Positions 8,283 through 16,679 are shown, numbered from the stretch's first letter. The stretch is DNA of 64,000 nt from Ewingella americana ATCC 33852 (GCF_000735345.1 NZ_JMPJ01000026.1:1-64000); one strand, 5' to 3'. A program made the numbers and translations. The notes: a model not told the origin generated them from the letters alone.

Positions 8283-8310
8283 ATAATAACCCTCGGTACT
8301 AGCGCTTCAA
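8283..8310 (-). promoter_or_regulatory. Predicted sigma-70 promoter of the candidate sRNA
   Basis: On the minus strand, TTGAAG (8310-8305) and TATTAT (8288-8283) are separated by 16 bp, each near consensus. The predicted start is about 7 nt further on, near 8276. Confidence 0.5.
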
Positions 8311-8474
8311 GGTCAATCTGGTGAATTTAGCTTAAGTATCTTCATTCAAGATTTATCCTAGCGCGGCTCCCGCTTCCAACTCCTCAGACTTCCCAATTTT
8401 CTCCTGATAAATTAAAACTATAGACCGTACAACACTTATAACCATTTCACTTTTCGTTTTCAGGGTAGGGAAGA

Positions 8475-9503
8475 ATGAACAAAATTTTGCACGGAGTAAT
8501 AGGGCTGACGCTGGCCTGTGGCGCTTTCACCACTTTGCCGGTAGCGGCGGCGGTTAAGAACTGCATTGAGAACCGCGCGGGTATCGACATGGGTTCCGGC
8601 AGCACCAAGATACAGGTGACGCAGGTGGACGTGTGCCAGCATCGGCTGGGCAAGGTGCTGTATGAAGACCAGCGTCCGGTGGGCTTTAACGCCGATTTGG
8701 CGAAGTCGAACAATAACCAGCTGAGCGAGGCTATCCAGCAGCAGGGCGTCGCGGCGCTGTCTGAGATGGTGAAGAAAGCGCAAAGCTTCAAGCCAACTCG
8801 CGTGACCGGCGTGGCGACGGCGGTGTTCCGCACGGCGTCCAACGGCCAGCAGGTGATTGACCGTTTCAACCAGCAGGCGCACGTGAATCTGAAAATTATC
8901 TCTCAACAGCAAGAAGCCGAGCTGGGCTTTCAGTCTGCCAAGGCCGCGCTGAATGAGAAAAATGTTAAAGATGAAGACCTGCTGGTGTGGGATATCGGCG
9001 GCGGGTCGATGCAGATGACCTCTTACCGTGACCAAGCGGGCAAGCCTGCCGTCGAGGTTTATCAGGGCAAGTTGGCGTCAGTGACGCTGAAAGACTTCAT
9101 CACCAATGTGCTGCAAAACAAAGATTTAGCGGCTGATAGCACGCCAAACCCGATTGGCTCGCTGCGTAATACCGTGCTGCGTTATGTCAACTTCTATGCC
9201 CGCACCCACGTCAGCCCGGAGATGAAAAAGGACGCGCAGACCAAGCGAGTGATTGGCATTGGCGGCGTTCACGGCTTCTCGATCAAGAGTCAGGTGCATC
9301 TGCACAACAACAGCTATGGCATTGCTGACCTCGAGCAGGCGTCAAAAAATAACGTCTGGAAAGGGGATTCCGAGCTGAAGGGCGACTACCGCGCGACCGA
9401 CGTCAGCAACCTGTTGCTGGTGGAAGGTTACATGCAGGCCCTGAAAATCCCTCAAGTTACCGTGGTGAAAGCCAGCCTGATACAGGGTATTTTGTTGCAA
9501 TAA
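8475..9503 (+). CDS. Exported Ppx/GppA-phosphatase-family protein
   Basis: A 342-residue protein with a signal peptide (about residues 1-26, ending LPVAAA) followed by an actin-like ASKHA ATPase/phosphatase fold of the exopolyphosphatase/GppA family. The phosphate-1 loop reads AGIDMGSGSTKIQV and the phosphate-2 loop LLVWDIGGGSMQMT; VATAVFRTASNG and VIGIGGVHG are further family motifs. Cytosolic Ppx and GppA hydrolyse polyphosphate and pppGpp, but export to the periplasm makes the true substrate uncertain. A good ribosome-binding site (agggaag) precedes ATG 8475. It stands alone, 64 bp before the peptidase gene. Confidence 0.8.
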   Translation: MNKILHGVIGLTLACGAFTTLPVAAAVKNCIENRAGIDMGSGSTKIQVTQVDVCQHRLGKVLYEDQRPVGFNADLAKSNNNQLSEAIQQQGVAALSEMVKKAQSFKPTRVTGVATAVFRTASNGQQVIDRFNQQAHVNLKIISQQQEAELGFQSAKAALNEKNVKDEDLLVWDIGGGSMQMTSYRDQAGKPAVEVYQGKLASVTLKDFITNVLQNKDLAADSTPNPIGSLRNTVLRYVNFYARTHVSPEMKKDAQTKRVIGIGGVHGFSIKSQVHLHNNSYGIADLEQASKNNVWKGDSELKGDYRATDVSNLLLVEGYMQALKIPQVTVVKASLIQGILLQ

Positions 9504-9567
9504 GCCATTTTGTTGTTACTAGCAGCAGGCTGGATTCTTTACTTTTCATTTTGCAGGAGCACCGATA

Positions 9568-11640
9568 ATGACATTAGAAAAGAACGCGTTACCTCATGGT
9601 CAGGAGCAGGATGACTTTATCTGGCTGGAGGGTATTCGCGATCAGTCTGCACTGGAATGGGCACAGCAGCAAAACCCAAAAACTACCGAGCAGTTCGCCA
9701 CCAGCGAGGATTTCGAGCATATTCGCCAGCAGGTGCTTACCGGCCTCAACTCTCCGGCGCAGATCCCCGGCATCTATAAGTGTGGCGAGCATTGGTACAA
9801 CTTCTGGCAGGATGAGAACAACCCGCGCGGTCTGGTGCGCCGCACCAGCCTTGAAGAGTACCGCAAGGCCGAACCGGCGTGGGAAACCGTGCTGGACATT
9901 GACGCGTTGGGTGCGGCCGAAGGGCAGGACTGGGTGTACCACGGCCTGCTGCACCTTAAACCCGACTATCGCCGCGCGCTGCTAGTGCTCTCCCCCGACG
10001 GCGGCGACGCCTCGGCGGTGCGCGAGTTCGACCTGCATTCCTTAAGCTTCGTCACCGACGGCTTTAACCTGCCGGTGGCGAAAAGCCGTATTTCGTGGAT
10101 TGACCACGACCACCTGTTTGTCGCCACCGATTTTGGCGAAGACTCAATGACCACCTCGGGCTACCCGCGCACGGTGAAAATCTGGCAGCGCGGCACCCCG
10201 TTGAGTGCCGCCGTCACCCAGTTTAGCGCCCAGAAGAGCGACATGATGGCGGTGGGCTACCACGCCAACAGCACCGGCTTCGAGCATGACTTTATTATCC
10301 GCGTGATTGACTTCTATCGCCGCGAAGCCTTTTTGATTGATGGCGAGCAGGGGCTGGTGGCGGTCGACTTACCCGCCGACGCCAAATTCAGCCTGTGGCG
10401 CGAGTGGCTGATTGTTGAGCCGTCGAGCCAATGGCAGGTGGGGGGCGAAAGCTATCCGTCCGGCTCGCTGCTGGCGATTGATTTCGCCGCTTTCATGGCC
10501 GGAAATCGCCAGATGACAACGCTGTTCGTGCCGGGAGCAACCACGGCGCTCAGCGGCTACTCTTCCACCCGTGACCATTTCATCATCAGCGTGACCCAAG
10601 ACGTGGTGAACCAGCTGGAAGTGCTGACCCCGCGCCAAGGCGAATGGTTGCGCGAAAGCATCGGCGATGCGCCGGAGCTGAGTAAAATTCAAATTTACGG
10701 CGTTGATGAAGAGACTAACGACTACTTCATGACGGTCAGCGGCTTCTTGCAGCCGACCACGCTGTATATCGGCACGCTGGACGACCGCCAGTCGCCTCCT
10801 GAGGTGCTGAAGCAGGACCCGGCGCACTTCGACGCCTCTGGCTATCAGGTGAGCCAGCACTTCGCCCAGTCCGATGATGGCACCCGCGTGCCGTACTTCG
10901 TGGTGTCGAGCAAAGAGGTGGTGTACGACGGCAAGAACCCGACGCTGCTGTATGGCTACGGCGGTTTTGAAGTGTCGCTCGAGCCTTATTATCTCGGCAC
11001 CAGCGGCCTGTCGTGGCTGGATCGCGGCGGCGTCTTCGTGCTGGCCAATATTCGCGGCGGGGGTGAATATGGTCCGCGCTGGCATCAGGCGGCGCTCAAA
11101 GAGAAACGCCTGCGCGCCTATGAGGATTTCGCCTCCGTCGCCAAAGCATTGATCGCCAGCAACATCACCTCGGCCAAGCATCTGGCGGCGCAGGGCGGCA
11201 GCAACGGCGGCCTGCTGGTGGGCAATATGCTGACGCTTTACCCTGAACTTTTTGGCGCGATTGTCTGCGAAGTGGCCCTGCTCGACATGCAGCGCTACAC
11301 GCAAATCTCCGCCGGGGCATCGTGGATTGCCGAATACGGCGACCCTGCAATTGCCGAAGAGTGGGCGTTTATTCGCGCGTTTTCGCCTTACCACAACCTC
11401 GACGCGGGCAAAAAATATCCTCCAATCCTGATTACTACCGCGACCAGCGACGACCGCGTCGGTCCCGGCCATGCGCGTAAAATGGCCGCTAAGATGCAGC
11501 AGTTGGGCATTCCTGACGTCTGGTTCTTTGAAAATACCGAGGGCGGTCACAGCGCGGCGGCAGACAAAGCCCAGTCCGCCTTCAAACGCGCCATGGTCAG
11601 TGAGTTCTTACTGCGCTATATCGGCCGCGACGCGCATTAA
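9568..11640 (+). CDS. Prolyl oligopeptidase-family serine peptidase (S9)
   Basis: A 690-residue S9-family peptidase: an N-terminal seven-bladed beta-propeller region (about residues 60-400) that filters substrates, then an alpha/beta-hydrolase domain. The nucleophile serine lies in AAQGGSNGGLLVGN, the aspartate in TATSDDRVGPGHARK and the histidine in TEGGHSAAADKAQ, the full triad in the right order. No signal peptide, so cytosolic; such enzymes cut short peptides after proline or basic residues. Ribosome-binding site gcaggag precedes ATG 9568. It is intact and of family length; the exact specificity cannot be told from sequence. Confidence 0.85.
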   Translation: MTLEKNALPHGQEQDDFIWLEGIRDQSALEWAQQQNPKTTEQFATSEDFEHIRQQVLTGLNSPAQIPGIYKCGEHWYNFWQDENNPRGLVRRTSLEEYRKAEPAWETVLDIDALGAAEGQDWVYHGLLHLKPDYRRALLVLSPDGGDASAVREFDLHSLSFVTDGFNLPVAKSRISWIDHDHLFVATDFGEDSMTTSGYPRTVKIWQRGTPLSAAVTQFSAQKSDMMAVGYHANSTGFEHDFIIRVIDFYRREAFLIDGEQGLVAVDLPADAKFSLWREWLIVEPSSQWQVGGESYPSGSLLAIDFAAFMAGNRQMTTLFVPGATTALSGYSSTRDHFIISVTQDVVNQLEVLTPRQGEWLRESIGDAPELSKIQIYGVDEETNDYFMTVSGFLQPTTLYIGTLDDRQSPPEVLKQDPAHFDASGYQVSQHFAQSDDGTRVPYFVVSSKEVVYDGKNPTLLYGYGGFEVSLEPYYLGTSGLSWLDRGGVFVLANIRGGGEYGPRWHQAALKEKRLRAYEDFASVAKALIASNITSAKHLAAQGGSNGGLLVGNMLTLYPELFGAIVCEVALLDMQRYTQISAGASWIAEYGDPAIAEEWAFIRAFSPYHNLDAGKKYPPILITTATSDDRVGPGHARKMAAKMQQLGIPDVWFFENTEGGHSAAADKAQSAFKRAMVSEFLLRYIGRDAH

Positions 11641-11659
11641 TCCCGCTTAATCGCTGCTT

Positions 11660-11688
11660 TCTCGCCCGGCACTTCTCGTCGGGCGAGA
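11660..11688 (+). terminator. Hairpin terminator after the peptidase gene
   Basis: A 9-bp stem, tctcgcccg with cgggcgaga, followed by tattttctg. Placed 20 bp after the stop codon; the T-run is imperfect, so termination may be partial. Confidence 0.65.
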
Positions 11689-11808
11689 TATTTTCTGCTC
11701 TCTCCCTCAGATCCCCGCTTTTTACATTTCGACATGTTTTATCAACCAGTTGGCTACAAAAAACGTTTCCCTGCTAATTAGTGATTGTTTATGATTCCGG
11801 CATTATTT

Positions 11809-11827
11809 GATAATGGTTCTCAAAATC
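11809..11827 (+). promoter_or_regulatory. Fur-box-like operator
   Basis: The 19 bases from gataatg to aaaatc match 14 of 19 positions of the Fur consensus GATAATGATAATCATTATC. It lies 57 bp before the binding-protein start, a normal position for iron-dependent repression. Prediction from pattern only. Confidence 0.55.
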
Positions 11828-11883
11828 AATTTTATTCCATTCTCATTTCAGGTTCGTCTCAGGCTCATTTCAAAGGAACACAC

Positions 11884-13014
11884 ATGCTCAAGAATACCGT
11901 CCGCACGCTTTCTGTTGCAGGCTTGCTCGCTACCTCCTTTGCCAGTTTTGCTACCACTTATCCATTGAATGTGACTGACCTTGATGGTCAAAAACTGACG
12001 TTTGATAAAGCCCCGCAACGAATTATTTTGCAGGATGGTCGCGATATTCTCTCTCTGGCGGTGCTGGAAAAATCCAACCCGTTCCAGCATGTGGTGGCGT
12101 GGAATAACTTGCTGAAGAAAACCGATATCGGCACGTGGGACATGCTGAAAAGCAAATGGCCGAGCGCGGACAAGATTCTGGACATGGGCTTTAGCGACAA
12201 AGGGCAGGTGGATCTCGAGACGGTGATTGCTCAGAAGCCTGACCTAATGATTGCCCAAGTGCGTGCCAAAGCTTCGCTGCAACAGGCGGGGGTGCTGGAT
12301 AAGCTCAAATCGCTGAACGTCCCGGTGCTGTTTGTTGATTATGAGCTGGACCCGGCGAAAGACACTGCGCCAAGCATCGACCTGCTGGGTAAAGTGCTGA
12401 ACCAAGAGAAAAACGCCAAGGCTTACAGCGATTTCTACACCAAGCACTACCAGCATATTCAGCAGGTGGTGGCGGCGGTGAACCCAAAACCTAAGGTCTT
12501 TGTCGAAGCTATCGCGGGCCGCTCCGACTCTTGCTGCTTCACCCACGGCGACGCGGGCTGGGGCAAATTGGTGAAAGCGGTGGGCGCGACCAATATCGGC
12601 ACCGAACTGCTGCCGGGCGCGTCTGGCGATGTGTCGCTGGAGAAGGTGATCAGCATGAAGCCTGACGCCTACATCATGACCGGCTCATCACGCCCAAGTA
12701 ACGGCAGCGTGTCGCACATCCTGCCGCTGGGTTACAGCGCGGAGCAGGCGAGCGTAGACCGAGAGGCCAAGGCGCTGCTGGCGCGCAACGGCATTTCGCA
12801 GATTTCAGCCGTGACCGACAACCGCGCGTATGGCATCTATCACCAGTTCTACAACCACCCGTACAACATCGTCGGGATGGAGTATCTGGCGAAATTTATC
12901 TATCCGCAGCAGTTTAAAGATCTCGACCCGGCGAAGACCTACCACGAGCTGGTGCGCAACTACACTGACCTGCCGGACACTTCTTTCATCTTTGGCTGGT
13001 CACAGGCTAAGTAA
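11884..13014 (+). CDS. Periplasmic iron/siderophore-type binding protein (ABC)
   Basis: A 376-residue exported solute-binding protein of the helical-backbone metal/siderophore/cobalamin class (FhuD/BtuF/FepB-like). Signal peptide about residues 1-22 (ending FASFA). The N-lobe starts LNVTDLDGQKLTFDKAPQRIIL and has the typical DLETVIAQKPDLMIAQ element; the C-lobe has VSLEKVISMKPDAYIMTG. An adjacent SCC pair (GRSDSCCFTHGDAGWG) near residue 218 is unusual. ATG 11884 follows aaaggaac and begins the signal peptide; an in-frame ATG at 11785 is less likely. No permease or ATPase gene is adjacent, so it must partner elsewhere. A Fur-box-like site upstream suggests iron control. Confidence 0.85.
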   Translation: MLKNTVRTLSVAGLLATSFASFATTYPLNVTDLDGQKLTFDKAPQRIILQDGRDILSLAVLEKSNPFQHVVAWNNLLKKTDIGTWDMLKSKWPSADKILDMGFSDKGQVDLETVIAQKPDLMIAQVRAKASLQQAGVLDKLKSLNVPVLFVDYELDPAKDTAPSIDLLGKVLNQEKNAKAYSDFYTKHYQHIQQVVAAVNPKPKVFVEAIAGRSDSCCFTHGDAGWGKLVKAVGATNIGTELLPGASGDVSLEKVISMKPDAYIMTGSSRPSNGSVSHILPLGYSAEQASVDREAKALLARNGISQISAVTDNRAYGIYHQFYNHPYNIVGMEYLAKFIYPQQFKDLDPAKTYHELVRNYTDLPDTSFIFGWSQAK

Positions 13015-13041
13015 GCATTTCACTTCGCATCAAACCCTCTC

Positions 13042-13067
13042 AAGCCGGCAACCTTGCCGGCTTTTTT
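13042..13067 (+). terminator. Intrinsic terminator of the binding-protein gene
   Basis: Perfect 9-bp stem aagccggca / tgccggctt with an acct loop, followed by a T-run, 28 bp after the stop. Confidence 0.92.
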
Positions 13068-13242
13068 ACGCCAGTAGGCCAGACACTGTGGCTATCTTTA
13101 CGTGGATCACATTTGTTGACACTCGGTTAATTCATCCCTGAAACTAATTGTATTAGTGTGACTGATAGACTCCCGCTATTGGTGAACGTTTTGCCATCGC
13201 AAAGCTCAAGGGCGGAGTAATACCTAATGAGAAGGTGAATTT

Positions 13243-14031
13243 ATGCAATCTGAAGAACAGCGTTTAATCGAAGGGCTTTTTAGTCGTCTGCAACAGGCTG
13301 AGTCCGCAACGGCACCGCGTGATGCCGAGGCAGAGCGCGTGATTCAGGCTTGCGTCAGCAAGCAGCCCGCAGCGCCTTACTACATGGCGCAGGCGATGAT
13401 TATTCAAGAAGCGGCGTTGACTAAGCTGAATCAGCAGATTCAGGCTCAACAGCAGCAGATAGCTCAACTGCAAGAGCAGGCGAAGAACGCCCGCCCACAG
13501 AGCACCGGTTTCTTGGCCGGGCTGTTTGGCGGCGGCGCGGCGTCTCAGGCGCAGCCTCAGGCCGCTCCACAGAGCAACTCCGGCAGCCAGCCTATTCCGG
13601 GCACCAGCGGCTGGGACAATCGCCCGCAGCAGCAGGGCTACCAGCAGCAACAGCCTTACCAGCAGGCGGCTCCACAGCAGGCCGCGCCTCAGCAGCCGGG
13701 CTTTTTAGGCAGCGCGCTGCGGACCGCAGCAGGCGTGGCGGGTGGCGTGGTGTTAGCTGAGATGCTAACCGGCATGTTCCATCAGAGCCAGCCACAAGAG
13801 ATTGTGAATATTATCGAAGAGCCGCCGGTGCAGAATCTGGACGACACCGACAACAGCTTCCTCGGCAATAATGATTTCCAGCAGTCTGATTTCCAGCAGC
13901 AGGATTTCAACAGCGGGCAGCCGTCATGGCAGGACGCTTCCCTGCGTGACGACAACTCAGACTTAGGATTTGGCTCGGACAGCTTTGACTCTTCCGACTA
14001 CAGCAATGACGATGACGACTCCTTCTTCTGA
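13243..14031 (+). CDS. DUF2076-family protein, Gln-rich
   Basis: A 262-residue protein of the DUF2076 type. The first 70 residues (QSEEQRLIEGLFSRLQQAE, YYMAQAMIIQEAAL, then a QQQQIAQLQEQ coiled coil) are the conserved part. A Gln/Pro/Ala-rich linker follows, then a glycine-flanked hydrophobic segment (GFLGSALRTAAGVAGGVVLAEML, about 155-177) and an acidic, Asp/Ser-rich tail. The family is common in proteobacteria and has no settled role; suggestions include envelope or sensor functions. No classical signal peptide is visible. It stands alone with ribosome-binding site gagaagg before ATG 13243. Confidence 0.75.
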   Translation: MQSEEQRLIEGLFSRLQQAESATAPRDAEAERVIQACVSKQPAAPYYMAQAMIIQEAALTKLNQQIQAQQQQIAQLQEQAKNARPQSTGFLAGLFGGGAASQAQPQAAPQSNSGSQPIPGTSGWDNRPQQQGYQQQQPYQQAAPQQAAPQQPGFLGSALRTAAGVAGGVVLAEMLTGMFHQSQPQEIVNIIEEPPVQNLDDTDNSFLGNNDFQQSDFQQQDFNSGQPSWQDASLRDDNSDLGFGSDSFDSSDYSNDDDDSFF

Positions 14032-14073
14032 AGGTTTTGCATCTAAGAGTGCAGTTTGCCAGTAGGAATTGTC

Positions 14074-14174
14074 GTGCAAAGTCTAAGAGTGAGAGGTTTA
14101 TCGCTTATTGCTTTGCACATTCTGGACAAAACCTGAATCTGCTGCTGTACTCTAACTGACACACATTTTGTGTC
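14074..14174 (+). promoter_or_regulatory. Structured leader region upstream of cspE
   Basis: Between the DUF2076 gene and cspE there is an 8-bp inverted repeat gtgcaaag (14074-14081) / ctttgcac (14111-14118), and ctaagagtg is repeated at 14043 and 14083. A second hairpin gacaca/tgtgtc lies at 14158-14174, just before the ribosome-binding site. Csp genes commonly have regulatory leaders; whether these hairpins work as a thermosensor is inference. Confidence 0.35.
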
Positions 14175-14199
14175 GTACATTCACGTAAAGGTAAGTTTG

Positions 14200-14409
14200 A
14201 TGTCAAAGATTAAAGGTAGCGTTAAGTGGTTCAATGAATCTAAAGGTTTTGGTTTCATTACCCCTGAAGATGGCAGCAAAGATGTTTTCGTGCACTTCTC
14301 TGCTATTGCCAGCAACGGTTTCAAAACCCTCGCTGAAGGCCAACGTGTAGAGTTCGAAATCACTAATGGCGCTAAAGGCCCATCAGCTGCTAACGTAACA
14401 GCTATCTAA
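14200..14409 (+). CDS. cspE: Cold-shock family RNA chaperone CspE
   Basis: A 69-residue single cold-shock domain. RNP1 (KGFGFITP) and RNP2 (VFVHFSAI) are both present, and the sequence is nearly identical to E. coli CspE, from MSKIKG to ANVTAI. CspE binds single-stranded RNA and DNA, melts secondary structure and acts as a transcription antiterminator. ATG 14200 is chosen because homology begins there, although the frame is open to 14170; the spacer has gtaag as a weak ribosome-binding site. In E. coli cspE is next to crcB; here three genes separate them. Confidence 0.95.
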   Translation: MSKIKGSVKWFNESKGFGFITPEDGSKDVFVHFSAIASNGFKTLAEGQRVEFEITNGAKGPSAANVTAI

Positions 14410-14427
14410 CTCTAGCCAAATTCTGAA

Positions 14428-14452
14428 AAACCCGCTGATGCGGGTTTTTTTT
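14428..14452 (+). terminator. Bidirectional terminator between cspE and the Bcr-type pump
   Basis: Stem aaacccgc / gcgggttt with a tgat loop and a run of eight T; A residues on the left give a T-run on the minus strand too, so it can serve both converging genes. Confidence 0.92.
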
Positions 14453-14477
14453 GGTCTTTATTTGTCGAATCAGCAGG

Positions 14478-15671
14478 TTACGCCGCGCGAGGTTTACGCA
14501 CCAGTGTGGTAAACAGCAGGATGGCAATGGCGAAGCAGCCCAGAATAGTGAAGCCCATCGACAGCGCCGAGGTGCCACCCAGACCACTGATCGGCACGCT
14601 AATTGAACCCAGTGCGAACATACACACCCCAATCAGCGCCGACGCGCTACCGGCGTTTTTCCCCTGAGTCTGCATCGCCAGCGACGAGGCGTTCGGGCCG
14701 ACAATACCAATGGTTATCACTGAGAAGAACAGCGGCACCAGCAGCGTTACCAGCGGTGCGTGCAGGCTGGCGGCGATAACCAGTGAAATCGAGCCAAGCG
14801 CCGCAATGGTCAGCCCGGCTTTGACCAGCGCCAGTTCGCCAAACTTGCCGCTCAGGCGAGTAGAAATCTGCGCCGCCAGCACCAATCCCACGCCGTTAAT
14901 TGCAAAGCACAGGCTGAACATCTGCGGGCTGAGGCCGTAAATCTGCTGTAAGACGAAAGGCGACGCGCCGATGTAGGCAAACATCCCCGCCATGGTGAAG
15001 CCTTGTGCCAGACACAGCCCCATAAACTGGCGGTCTTTAAGCAGCCCGCCGATGGCGCGCACCATCGCCATTACGCCGCCCTGCGAGCGCCTTTCGGCAG
15101 GCAGGGTTTCATGCAGTTTTAGCAGCGACGAGGTGAACAGCAGCACCGAAATCACTCCTAGCGCGCCAAATATCCCGCGCCAGTTCATAAAGTTCAGCAG
15201 CCCGCCGCCGAGCACCGGCGCGACTATCGGCGCCAGCCCGTTGACCAGCATCAGCAGTGCGAAGAACTTGGTCAGCTCGTGGCCGTTATACATATCGCGG
15301 GCCACGGCGCGCGAAAGCACCGCGCCGCCTGCTCCGGCAATGCCCTGCAACAAGCGAGCGACAATCAACTGTTCAATACTCGGCGCCACGGCGCACCAGA
15401 CGGAGGCGGCAAACAGCAGCGCCAGCGACCAGAGAAGCGGACGCATGCGGCCATATTTGTCACTCAACGGGCCGAAGTTCAGCTGGCCTAAACCCAGCCC
15501 CAGCAGGCCGGTGGTCAGACTAAGCTGGCTGGTGGCGGTATTGGTATTTAACTCATGGGCCATTTGCGGCAAGGCGGGGAGATATAAGTCAGTGCATAGC
15601 GGGCCAAGTGCGGCAAGTGACCCCAAGACCAAGATATAGCCCAAGCGTTTTTCTGTCAGGTGAGCGCTCAT
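14478..15671 (-). CDS. Bcr/CflA-family drug efflux MFS transporter
   Basis: A 397-residue inner-membrane transporter with twelve predicted helices and no signal peptide. The Bcr/CflA signature is seen at the start (LGSLAALGPLCTDLYLPALPQMA), MFS motif A is GPLSDKYGRMRP between helices 2 and 3, and motif C-like GNGLAPIVAPVLGG occurs as NGLAPIVAPVLGG in helix 5. The family uses the proton gradient to export chloramphenicol, bicyclomycin and related compounds. It follows a TetR regulator in the same direction with a 52-bp gap, a typical pump-plus-repressor pair. Substrate cannot be predicted. Confidence 0.88.
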   Translation of the reverse strand: MSAHLTEKRLGYILVLGSLAALGPLCTDLYLPALPQMAHELNTNTATSQLSLTTGLLGLGLGQLNFGPLSDKYGRMRPLLWSLALLFAASVWCAVAPSIEQLIVARLLQGIAGAGGAVLSRAVARDMYNGHELTKFFALLMLVNGLAPIVAPVLGGGLLNFMNWRGIFGALGVISVLLFTSSLLKLHETLPAERRSQGGVMAMVRAIGGLLKDRQFMGLCLAQGFTMAGMFAYIGASPFVLQQIYGLSPQMFSLCFAINGVGLVLAAQISTRLSGKFGELALVKAGLTIAALGSISLVIAASLHAPLVTLLVPLFFSVITIGIVGPNASSLAMQTQGKNAGSASALIGVCMFALGSISVPISGLGGTSALSMGFTILGCFAIAILLFTTLVRKPRAA

Positions 15672-15723
15672 TAATTTTCCGTTTCCCGGTTATTTTGTGG
15701 TGGTTAATACGATGTGTGTGAAA

Positions 15724-16374
15724 TTAGGATTCACCCGGCGATGGCGGGTTAAATAGCTGACCGAACAGCTGTTTATAGAGCTTCTCCAACTCTTGCGGAT
15801 TAGCGTGGCGGGTGGTGAGGTGGCGAAAGGCGGTGCCTTCGCAGATGACCGCCACCACTTCGACGCGGTTATTCAGCTCTTCGTCGCTCCAGTGCGGGTA
15901 GGCTTTCGCCATGGTGGCTTTGGCCTGATTGAATAAGTCGCACTCGGAGTCGCGCCAGATCTTCTCTACCAGCGGATTGCGCGTGGCTTCGGCGGCGACT
16001 TCCATCATCAGGGCGTGGTCGATTTCAGTCTGCTCATCTGGGCTTTCTTGCTCGCCGGGGCGCGGCTCGGTGAGATGAAACTCGCCGATGCGGCGATTGG
16101 CGAGGTTCTCCGCCATTTGCAGCAGGTTGTGCGCATTGCCAGTGATCAGCTCAATCTTCTTCGCCACCATGCGGCGCACTATCTCTTCGATAATGGCTTC
16201 TTTATTGGCGAAATAGCGATAAATCTGCCCCACGCTAAGCTGCGATAACTTGGCGATTTCCGCCATCCCCGCGCCGTGAAAACCGTGTTTGCGAAAGCAG
16301 ATCCGCGCGGCGGCTATTATCTGATCGCGACGGGCGCAGATGCGTTTTTCTTTGGTGTCCTGTGGAGGCAGCAT
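15724..16374 (-). CDS. TetR-family transcriptional regulator
   Basis: A 216-residue TetR/AcrR regulator: an N-terminal helix-turn-helix (RDQIIAAARICFRKHGFHGAGMAEIAKLSQLSVGQ split over three helices, with IYRYFANKEAIIEEI following) and a divergent all-helical ligand domain. It is the first gene of a presumed two-gene unit with the Bcr-type exporter. A near-perfect 20-bp palindrome lies about 37 bp upstream of its ATG, so it probably represses itself and the pump. The inducer is unknown. Confidence 0.88.
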   Translation of the reverse strand: MLPPQDTKEKRICARRDQIIAAARICFRKHGFHGAGMAEIAKLSQLSVGQIYRYFANKEAIIEEIVRRMVAKKIELITGNAHNLLQMAENLANRRIGEFHLTEPRPGEQESPDEQTEIDHALMMEVAAEATRNPLVEKIWRDSECDLFNQAKATMAKAYPHWSDEELNNRVEVVAVICEGTAFRHLTTRHANPQELEKLYKQLFGQLFNPPSPGES

Positions 16375-16410
16375 AGAAGTCCTGATGACAAGGCTGGCAA
16401 AATAAAAAAT

Positions 16411-16430
16411 GAGTATGAACGTTCATTCTC
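16411..16430. promoter_or_regulatory. Palindromic operator upstream of the TetR gene
   Basis: The central 12 bases atgaacgttcat are a perfect palindrome and 18 of 20 bases across the interval are symmetric. Size and position suit TetR-family binding; contact with this regulator is inferred. Confidence 0.65.
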
Positions 16431-16470
16431 AATTATAAGCAGACAGGGCTATCAGGTAAATATCAAAACA

Positions 16471-16501
16471 AACGGCGCAGCGTTTTAAGCGCTGCGCCGT
16501 T
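16471..16501 (-). terminator. Strong terminator of the 31-codon gene
   Basis: Perfect 12-bp stem (aacggcgcagcg with cgctgcgccgtt) and a 7-nt loop; minus-strand continuation is tgttttg. It lies 24 bp after the small gene's stop. It may also insulate the TetR promoter. Confidence 0.8.
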
Positions 16502-16525
16502 GGCGAAATGGGGTAAGGGCGGGAC

Positions 16526-16621
16526 TTAGGCGACGAAATAAGCCTGCAAGAAGGCGGCTACGATCAGCACGCACAGTGAAGTCACCAGAATTTCAGATAA
16601 AGTTTTAGGGGTTGAAAACAT
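16526..16621 (-). CDS. Small 31-residue single-span membrane peptide
   Basis: Reading the minus strand from ATG 16621 gives 31 residues: a polar start MFSTPKTLSE, a hydrophobic span ILVTSLCVLIVAAFLQAY (about residues 11-28) and a short FVA end. A clear ribosome-binding site TGGAG sits 6 nt before the ATG, and a strong intrinsic terminator follows, so the gene looks like a self-contained unit. It matches no small membrane protein I can recall (MgtS, YohP, YnhF, AcrZ, Blr). It is too short for usual gene callers. A PmrA-box-like repeat lies about 60-75 bp upstream. No function is proposed beyond an inner-membrane peptide. Confidence 0.6.
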   Translation of the reverse strand: MFSTPKTLSEILVTSLCVLIVAAFLQAYFVA

Positions 16622-16679
16622 AATCACTCCAGATGGCATCATTAAAATGAATCAATGGAGACGATTGTGCAGATTTAAG

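Noticed and set aside
10369-11550. 393-codon minus-strand frame opposite the prolyl oligopeptidase
   Set aside because: Antisense shadow in GC-rich coding DNA; the plus-strand frame has a full catalytic triad.
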